Shown here: piece by piece, positions 9,157-18,823 of the stretch | Layout of the letters: every line of letters starts with the position of its first letter | How positions within the stretch are numbered: the stretch's first letter is position 1 | Assembly: GCF_018918005.1 (NCBI RefSeq) | Contig: NZ_JAHLPR010000004.1 | Span: 104,793 to 168,792, forward strand | Direction: 5' to 3' | From: Paenibacillus sp. MSJ-34 | GTDB taxonomy: Bacteria; Bacillota; Bacilli; Paenibacillales; Paenibacillaceae | DNA length: 64,000 nt | Position numbers and translations under genes: made by a program | The notes under the pieces: generated by a model | Told to the model about the DNA's origin: nothing | What the model saw: the letters and a program-made list of their open reading frames with translations, nothing else | Databases searched by the model: none

Positions 9157-9187
9157 AGCTTGGCTCCGCAAGGGGCCGGGCTTTTTT
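9157..9187 (+). terminator. Rho-independent terminator after hpf
   Basis: An 11-bp stem (AGCTTGGCTCC with GGGGCCGGGCT), GCAA tetraloop, then six T. Confidence 0.85.
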
Positions 9188-9377
9188 CGGCTTTCGGGGG
9201 CAATAGGGGCTTTCCCGCAACTACCGACGTCTCCTCCTCGCATGATCTGACAGCCCATTGAACCGATTCCGCGTATAGATGTCAAGTATATATGAAATGG
9301 CAGTGAGTTCCTGCAACGTTTCACGCATTTTCAGCGTATAATAGGATGTATCGACTGCTAGTGATAGAGGGATGTTG

Positions 9378-9406
9378 TTGCGACAACCCTTATAAACTGT
9401 TACAAT
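9378..9406 (+). promoter_or_regulatory. probable secA promoter
   Basis: TTGCGA (9378-9383), 17-base spacer, TGT-TACAAT (-10 at 9401-9406, extended). The rest of the 9190-9454 gap shows another TATAAT at 9337-9342 without a good -35, and no gene. Confidence 0.6.
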
Positions 9407-9454
9407 TTATTGCAAACCATCTTTTTTTGCACGAAACATGAAAGGGGTACACCC

Positions 9455-11965
9455 ATGCTAGGAATTGTGAAAAAGATTTTCGGCGACGCCAACGAGCGCG
9501 AAGTGAAGCGTCTGATGAAGACGGTGGATCAGATCAACGATATGGAACCGACATTTCAAGCGCTCTCGGACGAACAACTGAAAGCGAAGACGGAAGAGTT
9601 CCGGGCGCGTCTGGACAAAGGGGAGACGCTGGACGACTTGCTTCCTGAGGCGTTTGCGGTCGTGCGCGAAGCGTCGAAACGGACGCTCGGCATGCGTCAC
9701 TTTGACGTACAGTTGATCGGCGGTATGGTGCTCCATGAAGGGAAAATTGCCGAGATGAAAACCGGGGAAGGGAAGACGCTTGTCGGAACGCTTCCGGTTT
9801 ATTTGAACGCATTGCTTGGCAAAGGGGTACATGTCGTCACCGTCAACGATTACCTCGCTCAGCGGGATAGCCAAATGATGGGACAAATTTACGAATTTCT
9901 CGGCATGACCGTTGGGGTAAACCTGAACGGCATGTCTCATGAAGATAAACAAGCGGCATACGCTTGCGATATTACGTACGGAACGAACAATGAATTCGGC
10001 TTCGATTATTTGCGCGACAACATGGTATTGTATTTGGAACAGATGGTGCAGCGGCCGCTTTATTTCGCCATAATCGACGAGGTCGACTCCATTCTCGTCG
10101 ACGAAGCGCGGACGCCGCTCATCATTTCCGGCCAAGCGGCCAAATCGACCGAGCTGTATTTTGCGGCCGATCGTTTCGTCAGCCGATTGCAGCCGGAAGA
10201 GGATTATACGGTTGACATTAAAGTGAAATCCGTTGCGCTGACGGAAGCCGGCGTTGCGAAAGCGGAGCGCGCCTTCGGGATCGAGAACTTGTTCGATCAC
10301 GCGCATGTCACGTTGAACCATCATGTGACGCAAGCGCTCAAGGCGCATGTCATTATGAAACGCGACGTCGATTACGTCGTGCAGGACGGCGAAGTATTGA
10401 TCGTCGACGAGTTCACCGGACGGATTATGCAAGGCCGCCGGTACAGCGACGGACTGCATCAAGCGATTGAAGCGAAGGAAAAGCTCGATGTGCAGAACGA
10501 GAGCATGACGCTCGCGACGATTACGTTCCAGAACTACTTCCGCATGTACCGCAAGCTTGCCGGCATGACCGGTACGGCCAAAACGGAAGAAGAAGAATTC
10601 AAGAAAATTTACGGTTTGGACGTCGTGCAAATTCCGACCAACAAACCGAATATTCGCAAAGATATGGCCGATATCGTGTACAAAACGGAACTGGGCAAAT
10701 TCAAGGCGGTCGTTGAAGAGATCGTCAAGCGCCATCAGAACAATCAACCGGTGCTCGTCGGTACCGTTTCGATCGAGAATTCCGAGCTGATCTCGGAGTT
10801 GCTGAAACGGAAAGGCGTTCCCCATAAAGTGCTGAATGCCAAATACCATGCCGAAGAAGCGGAAATTATATCGCGCGCCGGGCAAGCGGGCAGCGTCACG
10901 ATCGCGACGAACATGGCCGGCCGCGGTACCGATATTTTGCTGGGCGACGGCGTTGCGGAAGCAGGCGGGTTGCATATTATCGGTACGGAACGGCATGAAA
11001 GCCGCCGGATCGACAATCAGCTGCGCGGCCGTTCCGGGCGTCAGGGCGACCCGGGCTCGTCCCAATTTTATCTGTCGTTGGAAGACGAATTAATGCGCCG
11101 CTTCGCATCGGACAGCATTACCGCGATGATGGACAAACTCGGTTTCGACGAAGAATCGCCGATCGAGAGCAAGCTCATTACCCGCGCCATCGAATCCGCG
11201 CAGAAACGCGTAGAAGGCAGCAACTTCGATATGCGGAAGATCGTCTTGCAATACGATGACGTGATGAACCAACAGCGCGACATCATTTATAAACAGCGCC
11301 GCGAAGTGTTGGACTCGGACAATATCCGGCAAATCGTGCTGGATATGATTAAGCCTTGCATCGAACGCGTCGTCGAGGCGCATTGCACGGATGACATTCC
11401 GGAAAATTGGGAGCTGCAAGAAGTCGCCGATTATGCCAACAGCAAACTGCTCGAAGAAGGCCAATTGACCAAAGACGAACTTTGGGGCAAGGAAAAAGAG
11501 GAAATTATCGAGCATATATATAATCTCGTATTGCAGCGTTACGACGAACGCGAACAAACGATGGGGCCGGAAATGATGCGCGAATTCGAGAAAGTCATCG
11601 TCCTGCGCGCCGTCGACAGCAAATGGATGGATCATATCGACGCGATGGATCATTTGCGCCAAGGTATCCATTTGCGCGCCTATGGCGGAACCGATCCGCT
11701 GCGCGAATATCAATTCGAAGGGTTCGAGATGTTCCATGAGATGATCAGCCGTATACAGGAAGAAGTCTCGACCTATATTATGAAAGCGCAAGTGGAACGC
11801 AACCAGGAACGTCAAGCCGTTGTGGAAGAAAGCAAAATGTCAACGAACAGCAGCAGCGAGCCTGCGGAGAAAAAACCGGTCACGCGCGGCGAGACGATCG
11901 GCCGCAACGATCCTTGCCCATGCGGCAGCGGCAAAAAATACAAAATGTGCCACGGTAAAGCGTAA
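9455..11965 (+). CDS. secA: preprotein translocase ATPase SecA
   Basis: 836 residues, usual length. SecA drives proteins through SecYEG using ATP at the membrane. Seen in order: Walker A region MKTGEGKT near residue 100, the [14 protein letters not shown] helicase motif near 207, GTDILLGDG and [15 protein letters not shown] of the second nucleotide-binding fold, the wing/scaffold domain, and the C-terminal zinc-binding SEC-C motif [17 protein letters not shown]. The ATG at 9455 with AAAGGGG upstream is preferred over an upstream in-frame start at 9410. The hpf-secA-prfB order is common in this group of bacteria. Confidence 0.97.
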   Translation: MLGIVKKIFGDANEREVKRLMKTVDQINDMEPTFQALSDEQLKAKTEEFRARLDKGETLDDLLPEAFAVVREASKRTLGMRHFDVQLIGGMVLHEGKIAEMKTGEGKTLVGTLPVYLNALLGKGVHVVTVNDYLAQRDSQMMGQIYEFLGMTVGVNLNGMSHEDKQAAYACDITYGTNNEFGFDYLRDNMVLYLEQMVQRPLYFAIIDEVDSILVDEARTPLIISGQAAKSTELYFAADRFVSRLQPEEDYTVDIKVKSVALTEAGVAKAERAFGIENLFDHAHVTLNHHVTQALKAHVIMKRDVDYVVQDGEVLIVDEFTGRIMQGRRYSDGLHQAIEAKEKLDVQNESMTLATITFQNYFRMYRKLAGMTGTAKTEEEEFKKIYGLDVVQIPTNKPNIRKDMADIVYKTELGKFKAVVEEIVKRHQNNQPVLVGTVSIENSELISELLKRKGVPHKVLNAKYHAEEAEIISRAGQAGSVTIATNMAGRGTDILLGDGVAEAGGLHIIGTERHESRRIDNQLRGRSGRQGDPGSSQFYLSLEDELMRRFASDSITAMMDKLGFDEESPIESKLITRAIESAQKRVEGSNFDMRKIVLQYDDVMNQQRDIIYKQRREVLDSDNIRQIVLDMIKPCIERVVEAHCTDDIPENWELQEVADYANSKLLEEGQLTKDELWGKEKEEIIEHIYNLVLQRYDEREQTMGPEMMREFEKVIVLRAVDSKWMDHIDAMDHLRQGIHLRAYGGTDPLREYQFEGFEMFHEMISRIQEEVSTYIMKAQVERNQERQAVVEESKMSTNSSSEPAEKKPVTRGETIGRNDPCPCGSGKKYKMCHGKA

Positions 11966-12069
11966 TAAAACGGAAGTTGCCGCGGGCATAGCGCATGCAT
12001 AAGATGGACTAGCGGGCAATCGCAATGTACGATGCGGTTGCCGCATACAGTATGATGAGGTGAACAGCC

Positions 12070-13177
12070 ATGATCGATCCGAGCGTCAAACATGATTTGC
12101 GCGAAGTGGCAAAGAGATTAACCGACCTTAGGGGGTCTCTTTGACTTAGATGTTAAGCAGGAAATGATAGCGAACTATGAGGAGAAGATGGCGGCGCCCG
12201 ATTTTTGGGACGACAACGAGCGGGCGCAGAGCATTATCGCCGAACTGAACGGCGTAAAGGCCGTCGTCGACCAATACGAAGCATTGCGTGAAGAGTACGA
12301 GGATGTGCAATTAATGCTGGAATTGGCCGAGGAGGAGAAGGACGAGGCGCTGGCGGCCGAAATCGCCGGCAATATCGAGCAACTCTCGGACAAAATGAGC
12401 AACTTCCAATTGCAGCTATTGCTTAGCCAGCCGTACGACAAATTCAACGCCATTCTGGAGTTGCATCCGGGAGCGGGCGGCACCGAGTCGCAAGACTGGG
12501 CGCAAATGCTGCTGCGCATGTACACCCGATGGGCGGAGAAGCGCGGCTTCAAAGTCGAAGTGCTCGACTATTTGCCCGGCGACGAGGCCGGCGTGAAGAG
12601 CGTAACGCTGCTGATCAAAGGCTTTAACGCTTACGGTTACCTGAAAGCGGAGAAGGGCGTGCACCGGCTGGTGCGCATTTCTCCGTTCGACGCTTCGGGA
12701 CGGCGGCATACGTCGTTCGTATCCTGCGACGTCGTTCCGGAAATATCCGAAGATGTCGAAGTTGAAATCCGTACGGAAGATTTGAAAGTCGACACCTACC
12801 GTTCCAGCGGCGCGGGCGGGCAGCATATTAACACGACCGACTCGGCGGTGCGGATTACGCATATCCCAACCGGCATCGTCGTCACATGCCAAACCGAACG
12901 GTCGCAGATCAAAAACCGCGAGCGCGCCATGACGGTATTGCGTTCCAAGCTGTACGAGCGCAAGATTGAAGAGCAGCAGAAAGAATTGGCAGAAATTCGC
13001 GGCGAACAATCGGATATCGCTTGGGGCAACCAAATCCGTTCTTACGTGTTCCACCCATACAGCATGGTGAAGGATCATCGGACGCAAGTGGAGACGGGAA
13101 ATGTAGGCGCAGTGATGGACGGCGATCTCGATTCGTTCATCGACGGATATTTACGCAGCCAGATTCGGCAAGAATAA
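12070..13177 (+). CDS. prfB: peptide chain release factor 2, programmed +1 frameshift
   Basis: RF2 ends translation at UAA and UGA. The gene is in two frames: 24 codons from ATG 12070 to CTT 12139-12141, then in-frame TGA at 12142-12144; reading resumes one base later at GAC 12143 and continues to 13177 (368 residues in all). The slip site is the classic AGGGGG spaced before CTTTGAC, so RF2 controls its own synthesis. The stop-codon recognition motif SPF is near residue 203 and the catalytic GGQ near 249. GAGGTGA precedes the start. A gene call that begins at 12164 would miss the N-terminus. Confidence 0.95.
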
Positions 13178-13188
13178 GCACAGTACGG

Positions 13189-13218
13189 AATTCCTACACG
13201 ACAGTGTAGGAATTTTTT
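13189..13218 (+). terminator. Rho-independent terminator after prfB
   Basis: Perfect 11-bp stem (AATTCCTACAC with GTGTAGGAATT), loop GACA, and a T run. Confidence 0.9.
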
Positions 13219-13239
13219 GTAAGCGAGGAGAGTACAGAG

Positions 13240-14154
13240 ATGGATACCTTAGAAAGCAAAGAAAACAAGGAAACGAAATCGAAACCGAATCGAAGATTGC
13301 CGAAACCTGTCAATCGCAAGCTGCAGATGACCATCGAATATGCCCTCGTCATTCTTGGCAGTTTTATCGTGGCAATCAGCTTTAATTTGTTTCTACTAGC
13401 CAATCAAATCGCTTCCGGCGGCGTGTCCGGGATTTCGATTCTCGTCGAACAATTGACCGGCATCCAACCGGCATTCACCCAATGGGGGTTCAACATCCCT
13501 CTATTCGTGATCGGCACGATGCTGCTCGGCAGACGATTCGGCTTCAAGGTGCTGCTCAGCAGCATTGTCTTGCCGTTATTCGTCTACTTGACCCGGGACT
13601 GGCCGGCTCCGACAGACAATCCCTTGCTTGCGTCGATCTACGGCGGGATGGGAATCGGTTTGGGCCTTGGCATCGTATACCGGGGCCGCGGTTCCACCGG
13701 AGGCCTTGATCTGGTTGCGCAAATCATTCACCGTTTTACCGGTCTAAGCTACCCGCTGTCGGTCGCGATGCTGGACGGAATCGTCATTTTGTGCGCGGGC
13801 GTTTTGTTGTCTCCGGAGAAAGCGCTGTACGCCTTGATCGGCTTGTTTGTGACGAGCAAAATGATCGACGCGGTTCAAGTAGGCTTCGGCTTTTCCAAAG
13901 TCGCCTTTATTATTTCTGCGCAGACGGAGCCGTTGACGGAAGCGATCTTGCATGAACTGGACCGCGGGCTGACGAAGTGGGACGGCCAAGGCGGATTTAC
14001 CAAAGAAGGGCGCACCGTTCTCATGGTTGTCGTCGGCCAGACGGAGGTCAGCAAATTGAAGGCGATTGTAAAAAGGGTCGACCCGACCGCTTTTGTCATC
14101 ATTAGCAATACGAACGAGGTGTTGGGCGAAGGATTTAAACTTCACGGCAGTTAA
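13240..14154 (+). CDS. YitT-family membrane protein
   Basis: 304 residues. After a charged N-terminus (~30 residues) there are about five hydrophobic segments with the YitT/DUF161 pattern (SFNLFLLANQIASGGVSGISIL, then RGRGSTGGLDLVAQ). The last ~80 residues (AFIISAQTEPLTEAILHELDRG...) are the cytoplasmic DUF2179 domain. Function is not established for the family; transport has been suggested. GCGAGGAGAG stands before the ATG. It is separated from prfB by a terminator, so it is probably transcribed alone. Confidence 0.85.
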   Translation: MDTLESKENKETKSKPNRRLPKPVNRKLQMTIEYALVILGSFIVAISFNLFLLANQIASGGVSGISILVEQLTGIQPAFTQWGFNIPLFVIGTMLLGRRFGFKVLLSSIVLPLFVYLTRDWPAPTDNPLLASIYGGMGIGLGLGIVYRGRGSTGGLDLVAQIIHRFTGLSYPLSVAMLDGIVILCAGVLLSPEKALYALIGLFVTSKMIDAVQVGFGFSKVAFIISAQTEPLTEAILHELDRGLTKWDGQGGFTKEGRTVLMVVVGQTEVSKLKAIVKRVDPTAFVIISNTNEVLGEGFKLHGS

Positions 14155-14171
14155 AAATTACATAAATTGAG

Positions 14172-14211
14172 CATTGTATTTTTATAAATCCAAATGTATA
14201 ATGATACATAT
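14172..14211 (+). promoter_or_regulatory. argC promoter with ArgR-like operator
   Basis: -35 TTGTAT (14174-14179), 17 bases, -10 TATAAT (14197-14202). The -10 lies inside a palindrome, ATGTAT-AATG-ATACAT (14194-14209), which resembles the ARG box; a weaker half-matching box overlaps the -35 (14174-14189). Repression by arginine-bound ArgR/AhrC is the likely control; this is inferred from the site. Confidence 0.65.
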
Positions 14212-14249
14212 TTTAAAATACGGCTAATATTTCCACAGGGGGTCAATTG

Positions 14250-14315
14250 GTGTACAATGGTAAGAAGACGGACTTGTACGGAAACGAACGTAGCAAAGGA
14301 CGTATTCGCAAGTAA
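14250..14315 (+). CDS. possible leader peptide upstream of argC (21 codons)
   Basis: A short frame beginning GTG TAC AAT, preceded at 7 bases by AGGGGGT (14237-14243), encodes 21 residues starting MYNGKKTDLYGNE and ending RSKGRIRK, with three arginines and five lysines overall. It lies between the argC promoter and argC (ATG 14367). The ribosome site is better than those of several real genes here, which is why it is listed. A role as a regulatory leader peptide sensing arginine is inference; a chance frame cannot be excluded. A second, weaker short frame from ATG 14258 overlaps argC's start. Confidence 0.4.
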   Translation: MYNGKKTDLYGNERSKGRIRK

Positions 14316-14366
14316 ACTTTTGAACGACCTCTTACAGAGTATGGCGATTTGGAGGGGAAACGCGAC

Positions 14367-15416
14367 ATGAACAAAACAGTAAGGGCAGCGATTGTCGGTT
14401 CGACCGGTTACGGGGGCGTCGAACTGATTCGTTTTTTAGGGGGACATCCGCAAGTGGAGATTACGTCGGTACTATCCTCATCCAGCAGCGGGGTTCCGAT
14501 CGCGGAAGGCTATCCCCATCTATCCGAGATCGTTACGGATTTGCTGGACGGCATCGATATCCCGGCGATCCGCGAGAAGGCGGACGTTGTCTTCACCGCT
14601 ACGCCGCATGGCGTGAGCTCCAAGCTGGTGCCGCAGTTGCTGGATGCCGGCTTGAAAGTGATCGATCTGTCGGGCGATTTCCGGCTGAAGTCCGGCGATC
14701 AGTATCGGCAATGGTATAAGCACGAACCGGCGCAAACGGAACTGCTGCAAGAAGCGGTATACGGCCTCAGCGAGGTGTTCGGCGACGAGGTGACGAGCGC
14801 CCGCTTCGTATCCAATCCGGGATGCTATCCGACGGCGACGCTGCTCGGCTTGATTCCGGCGCTTTCCGCAGGCTGGATCGATCCCCGTTCGATTATCGTG
14901 GACGCCAAATCGGGCGTGTCCGGCGCGGGGCGAGGCGCGAGCTTGGGAACCCATTATTCGGAAATTAATGAAAATTTTAAAGCATATAAAGTGAATAAGC
15001 ATCAGCATACGCCTGAAATCGAGCAGGTGCTTTCGCTGCTGAGCGGAGAACAAGTTACCGTGACGTTCACGCCCCATCTGGTTCCGATGACGCGCGGCAT
15101 TATGGCGACGATGTACGCGACGTTGAACGACGCGCATACGGAGGAAGATTTGATCGAGCTGTACCGCCAATATTACGAGGGACGCCCGTTCGTGCGCATA
15201 CGCGATAAAGGCAAGTGGCCTGCCACCAAGGAAGTGTACGGCTCCAATTATTGCGATATCGGCTTCGCAGCCGACGAGCGAACGGGACGGGTGACGATCA
15301 TTTCCGTGATCGATAACTTGGTCAAAGGCGCCGCGGGTCAAGCGATTCAAAATATGAATTTGATGATGGGATGGAACGAAACGTTAGGTTTAAAACTAAC
15401 GCCTGTGTATCCATAG
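14367..15416 (+). CDS. argC: N-acetyl-gamma-glutamyl-phosphate reductase
   Basis: 349 residues. It reduces N-acetylglutamyl phosphate to the semialdehyde with NADPH, third step of arginine synthesis. Visible are the nucleotide-binding GSTGYGGVELIRF, and the catalytic Cys153 in SNPGCYPT; KSGVSGAGRG and the KHQHTPEIE histidine region follow. ATG 14367 is chosen for GGAGGGG at 14351-14357. First gene of argCJBDFGH, all on one strand with gaps of at most ~80 bp. Confidence 0.97.
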   Translation: MNKTVRAAIVGSTGYGGVELIRFLGGHPQVEITSVLSSSSSGVPIAEGYPHLSEIVTDLLDGIDIPAIREKADVVFTATPHGVSSKLVPQLLDAGLKVIDLSGDFRLKSGDQYRQWYKHEPAQTELLQEAVYGLSEVFGDEVTSARFVSNPGCYPTATLLGLIPALSAGWIDPRSIIVDAKSGVSGAGRGASLGTHYSEINENFKAYKVNKHQHTPEIEQVLSLLSGEQVTVTFTPHLVPMTRGIMATMYATLNDAHTEEDLIELYRQYYEGRPFVRIRDKGKWPATKEVYGSNYCDIGFAADERTGRVTIISVIDNLVKGAAGQAIQNMNLMMGWNETLGLKLTPVYP

Positions 15417-15432
15417 GACGGAGGAACGAACG

Positions 15433-16677
15433 ATGGGGAAAAATGCGGTAGAAGAGCTGCCTTACGCGATCGTGCCGGACGGCTCGGTGACGACGCCTGC
15501 CGGTTTCCGGGCGGGGGGCTTGCATTGCGGCTTGAAGAAGACGACCCGATTCGATTTGGGGGCGATCGTATGCGAAGTGCCGGCGACGGCGGCGGCCGTC
15601 TATACGACCAATGTGTTTCAGGCGGCTCCGCTGCAGGTGACGCGCGAGAGCATTGCGCAGGAAGGCAAGCTGCAGGCGGTGCTTGTGAATAGCGGCAACG
15701 CGAATGCGTGCACGGGCAAGCAAGGCGAAGAGGATGCATATCGGATGCGTTCGGCGCTGGCGCAGCGGCTGGGCATCGCGGAGCATTACGTCGCGGTCGC
15801 GTCGACCGGCGTGATCGGCGAACTGCTTAAGATGGACCGTGTGCTCGCGGGCGTAGAATCGTTGCCTGCGAAGTTGACGGATCAAGATTCCGGAGCGGAG
15901 GATTTCTGCCAAGCGATACTTACGACCGATTTGGTGAAAAAAGAATGCTGCGTTCAAGTCCGCGTCGACGGCAACATCGTGACGATCGCGGGCGCGGCGA
16001 AAGGCTCGGGCATGATTCATCCGAATATGGCGACGATGCTCGCCTTTATGACGACGGATGCCGAGATCGAACGCGAGCCGCTGCAGCGGCTGTTGGGCCA
16101 AACGACCGATGTGACGTTCAATATGATCACCGTGGACGGCGATACGAGCACGAACGATATGCTCGTTGCGATGGCCAGCGGACTGGCCGGCAACAATAAG
16201 CTGCATGAGGGGCATCCCGATTGGCCGGCGTTCGCCGCGGCGTTTCGCCGGGTATGCGAGCATTTGGCGCAGGCGATCGCGCGCGACGGCGAAGGGGCGA
16301 CAAAGCTGATCGAGGTGAACGTGAGCGGGGCGGAAACGGAGGAAGGAGCCCGCGCCATCGCCAAGACGGTGATCGGCTCGAGCCTCGTCAAATCGGCCGT
16401 GTTCGGCGCCGACGCCAACTGGGGGCGCATCATTGCGGCGGTCGGACGTTCCGGCGTGCCGGTCGATCCGGAGACGGTCGATATTCGCATCGGCGATATC
16501 GTCATGCTGGAACAATCGCGGCCGATTCCGTTCGACGAAGAGGCGGCGCTTGAATATTTGAAGGGCCAGACGGTGGTCATTCATGTGGATCTGCACATGG
16601 GTCAAGGCGAAGCGACGGCATGGGGCTGCGATTTGACGTATGATTATGTGCGCATTAATGCGGCGTATCGAACGTAA
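15433..16677 (+). CDS. argJ: bifunctional ornithine acetyltransferase / N-acetylglutamate synthase
   Basis: 414 residues. ArgJ recycles the acetyl group from N-acetylornithine to glutamate and, if bifunctional, also makes acetylglutamate from acetyl-CoA. The proenzyme cleaves itself before Thr201 in KGSGMIHPNMATML. The N-terminal FRAGGLHCGLKKT and AVLVNSGNANACTG are family signatures. No argA or argE is present in the operon, consistent with the cyclic pathway. Whether it is mono- or bifunctional cannot be told from the sequence alone. Confidence 0.95.
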   Translation: MGKNAVEELPYAIVPDGSVTTPAGFRAGGLHCGLKKTTRFDLGAIVCEVPATAAAVYTTNVFQAAPLQVTRESIAQEGKLQAVLVNSGNANACTGKQGEEDAYRMRSALAQRLGIAEHYVAVASTGVIGELLKMDRVLAGVESLPAKLTDQDSGAEDFCQAILTTDLVKKECCVQVRVDGNIVTIAGAAKGSGMIHPNMATMLAFMTTDAEIEREPLQRLLGQTTDVTFNMITVDGDTSTNDMLVAMASGLAGNNKLHEGHPDWPAFAAAFRRVCEHLAQAIARDGEGATKLIEVNVSGAETEEGARAIAKTVIGSSLVKSAVFGADANWGRIIAAVGRSGVPVDPETVDIRIGDIVMLEQSRPIPFDEEAALEYLKGQTVVIHVDLHMGQGEATAWGCDLTYDYVRINAAYRT

Positions 16678-16753
16678 ATATACGACAGTTTTCGATGAAA
16701 TCATATTGCAAGTTGGCCATATTGCGCCATAAAGGGAGACAGGAGTAAAGTTC

Positions 16754-17575
16754 ATGGATAACAATGCGTTGAACGGACAGAAGCAACGGCGATTTGTCAT
16801 GAAATGCGGAGGCAGCACGCTTGCGGCGCTGCCGGACGCTTTTTACGCCGATTTATGCGCGCTGCAAGCGGAAGGAATCATTCCGGTCATCGTGCACGGC
16901 GGCGGACCGGCCATTTCCGACACGTTGACGAAATTGGGCATCGAGACCGAGTTCGTGAACGGTTTGCGGAAGACGAACGATGCGGTATTGGATGTCGTCG
17001 AAATGGTGCTGGCCGGGAAGATTAATAAAGAAATCGTCCGCAAAATCGGCGCAAGCGGCGCCAAAGCGCTCGGCTTATCCGGCGTCGACGGCGCGTTGAT
17101 TCAGGCAGAGCCGGTAGCGAACGAGGCGGAAATCGGTTTTGTCGGCGAAGTGACGCATATTAACGCCGAAGCGATCGAAGGGATCGTCGCGATGGGGTAT
17201 ATGCCTGTCATTGCCCCGATCGGCATCGGCAAGGACGGCAAACAGCGATACAACATTAACGCGGATACGGCGGCAGGAGCAGTCGCCTCTTATCTCGGCG
17301 TCGAGCGCATGATCGTCGTGACCGATGTGCCGGGCATTATGCGAACGGCGGCAGACGGAGGGCGAACCGTCCTCCCGAGCGTGACGGTAGCGGATATCGA
17401 AGAGATGATTGGCTCGGGTGAAATATACGGCGGCATGATTCCGAAGGTACGGGCGGCGATGCAATGCATTCATGGGGACGTGCGGGAGGTCGTAATTGTC
17501 GACGGCGCGGAACCGGGCGTGCTTCGCAGCGTGCTGCAGGGCGCGGCTATCGGCACGCGAATCGTGCGCGGGTAA
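16754..17575 (+). CDS. argB: acetylglutamate kinase
   Basis: 273 residues. It phosphorylates N-acetylglutamate, usually the arginine-inhibited step. Seen: KCGGSTLAALPD at the N-terminus and VHGGGPAISD for phosphate binding, NINADTAAGAVASYL and TDVPGI of the amino acid kinase fold, and EIYGGMIPKVRAAM. The N-terminus is short, so the long N-terminal helix of arginine-sensitive hexameric forms is not evident. It follows argJ after 76 bp; AGGAG lies before the ATG. Confidence 0.95.
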   Translation: MDNNALNGQKQRRFVMKCGGSTLAALPDAFYADLCALQAEGIIPVIVHGGGPAISDTLTKLGIETEFVNGLRKTNDAVLDVVEMVLAGKINKEIVRKIGASGAKALGLSGVDGALIQAEPVANEAEIGFVGEVTHINAEAIEGIVAMGYMPVIAPIGIGKDGKQRYNINADTAAGAVASYLGVERMIVVTDVPGIMRTAADGGRTVLPSVTVADIEEMIGSGEIYGGMIPKVRAAMQCIHGDVREVVIVDGAEPGVLRSVLQGAAIGTRIVRG

Positions 17576-17609
17576 GGAATAAGGAAAGATGACGGAAGGA
17601 GTGAATCGA

Positions 17610-18806
17610 ATGAGCGAAAATAAGGTGCAGCAAAGCGCATTGTTTCCGACTTATGCGCGCTATCCGATTTCGCTGGTGAAAGGCCAGGGCAGTTGGCTGT
17701 GGGACGATCAAGGCAACAAGTATCTCGATTTTATGAGCGGATTGGCGGTCGCGAACCTGGGTCACGTACCGCAAACTGTGAAGGAGAAACTGGTCGCCCA
17801 GCTCGACGAATTATGGCATGTTTCGAATTTGTTTCAAATCCCGAATCAGGAAAAGGCGGCCGGTCTGCTCACCGCCAACAGCTGTGCGGATGCGGTATTC
17901 TTCTGCAACAGCGGCGCGGAAGCGAACGAAGCGGCGATCAAATTGGCGCGGCGTTACAACAACAAAGTGCTTGGAAGCGACCGGTACGAAGTCATTACCT
18001 TTATCCAATCGTTCCACGGGCGCACGCTTGCGACGTTAACGGCAACAGGGCAAGAGAAGGTGAAGGATGGGTTCTCTCCGTTGCCGACAGGCTTCAAACA
18101 TGTTCCTATGCATGATGTTGAGGCGTTGACCGCCGCGATCGGCGGCAAAACATGCGCGATCATGCTCGAATTGGTGCAGGCCGAGGGCGGCATCCATCCG
18201 GTCGATCCGGCGTTCGTGCAAGAGATCGTTCGCCTGTGCAAGCAGCATAACTTGCTGCTCATCATTGACGAAATTCAAACCGGCATGGGCCGGACCGGCA
18301 AACTGTTCGCCTATGAGCATTACGGCATCGAGCCGGATATTTTTACGTTGGCGAAAGGGCTGGGAAGCGGCTTCCCGGTAGGAGCGATGCTTGCCAAAGC
18401 GCCTTTGCGCGAAGCGTTCACTCCTGGCAGCCATGCGACCACATTCGGCGGCACGCCGATTGCGATGGCGGCGGTCATTGCGACGATCGAGACGATCGTC
18501 GGCGAAGGAATTCCCGCACGCGCCGCCGAGATGGGCGACTACTTGATGCGGCAGTTGCAAGAGCGGCTTGCGGGCAATCCGTATGTGCGCGACATTCGCG
18601 GCAAAGGGCTGATGATCGGCATCGAATGCGTCGAACCGATCGCCGGGGTGCTGGCCGAAGCGCAGAAGGCCGGGCTGCTGTTCGTGCCGGCCGGACCGAA
18701 CGTCATTCGACTGCTGCCGAATTTGCTTGTAACCAAAGAAGAAATCGATCAGGCTGTTTCCATGATTCACTCGCTGCTGGCGAACAGAACAGCCGTTCAT
18801 CCATAG
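17610..18806 (+). CDS. argD: acetylornithine aminotransferase
   Basis: 398 residues, class III PLP aminotransferase that transfers the amino group from glutamate to N-acetylglutamate semialdehyde. Seen: FCNSGAEANEAAIKLAR (cofactor phosphate), LLIIDEIQTGMGRTGKLFAYEH with the conserved Asp and Gln, and the PLP lysine K249 in LAKGLGSGFPVGAM. The start at 17610 is chosen because GGAAGGAGTG precedes it; an upstream ATG at 17589 has none. Confidence 0.95.
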   Translation: MSENKVQQSALFPTYARYPISLVKGQGSWLWDDQGNKYLDFMSGLAVANLGHVPQTVKEKLVAQLDELWHVSNLFQIPNQEKAAGLLTANSCADAVFFCNSGAEANEAAIKLARRYNNKVLGSDRYEVITFIQSFHGRTLATLTATGQEKVKDGFSPLPTGFKHVPMHDVEALTAAIGGKTCAIMLELVQAEGGIHPVDPAFVQEIVRLCKQHNLLLIIDEIQTGMGRTGKLFAYEHYGIEPDIFTLAKGLGSGFPVGAMLAKAPLREAFTPGSHATTFGGTPIAMAAVIATIETIVGEGIPARAAEMGDYLMRQLQERLAGNPYVRDIRGKGLMIGIECVEPIAGVLAEAQKAGLLFVPAGPNVIRLLPNLLVTKEEIDQAVSMIHSLLANRTAVHP

Positions 18807-18823
18807 AACAGGAGGGAATGCCC

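Noticed and set aside
9458..11065. Minus-strand open frame of 535 codons antisense to secA
   Set aside because: Follows the codon structure of secA; no ribosome site and no known family. Shadow of a GC-rich third position.
14258..14368. Alternative short frame (ATG 14258) in the argC leader
   Set aside because: No ribosome site; overlaps the better 21-codon frame and argC's start.
15322..16818. Minus-strand open frame of 498 codons antisense to argJ
   Set aside because: Arg/His-rich low-information text opposite a well-conserved gene; shadow frame.
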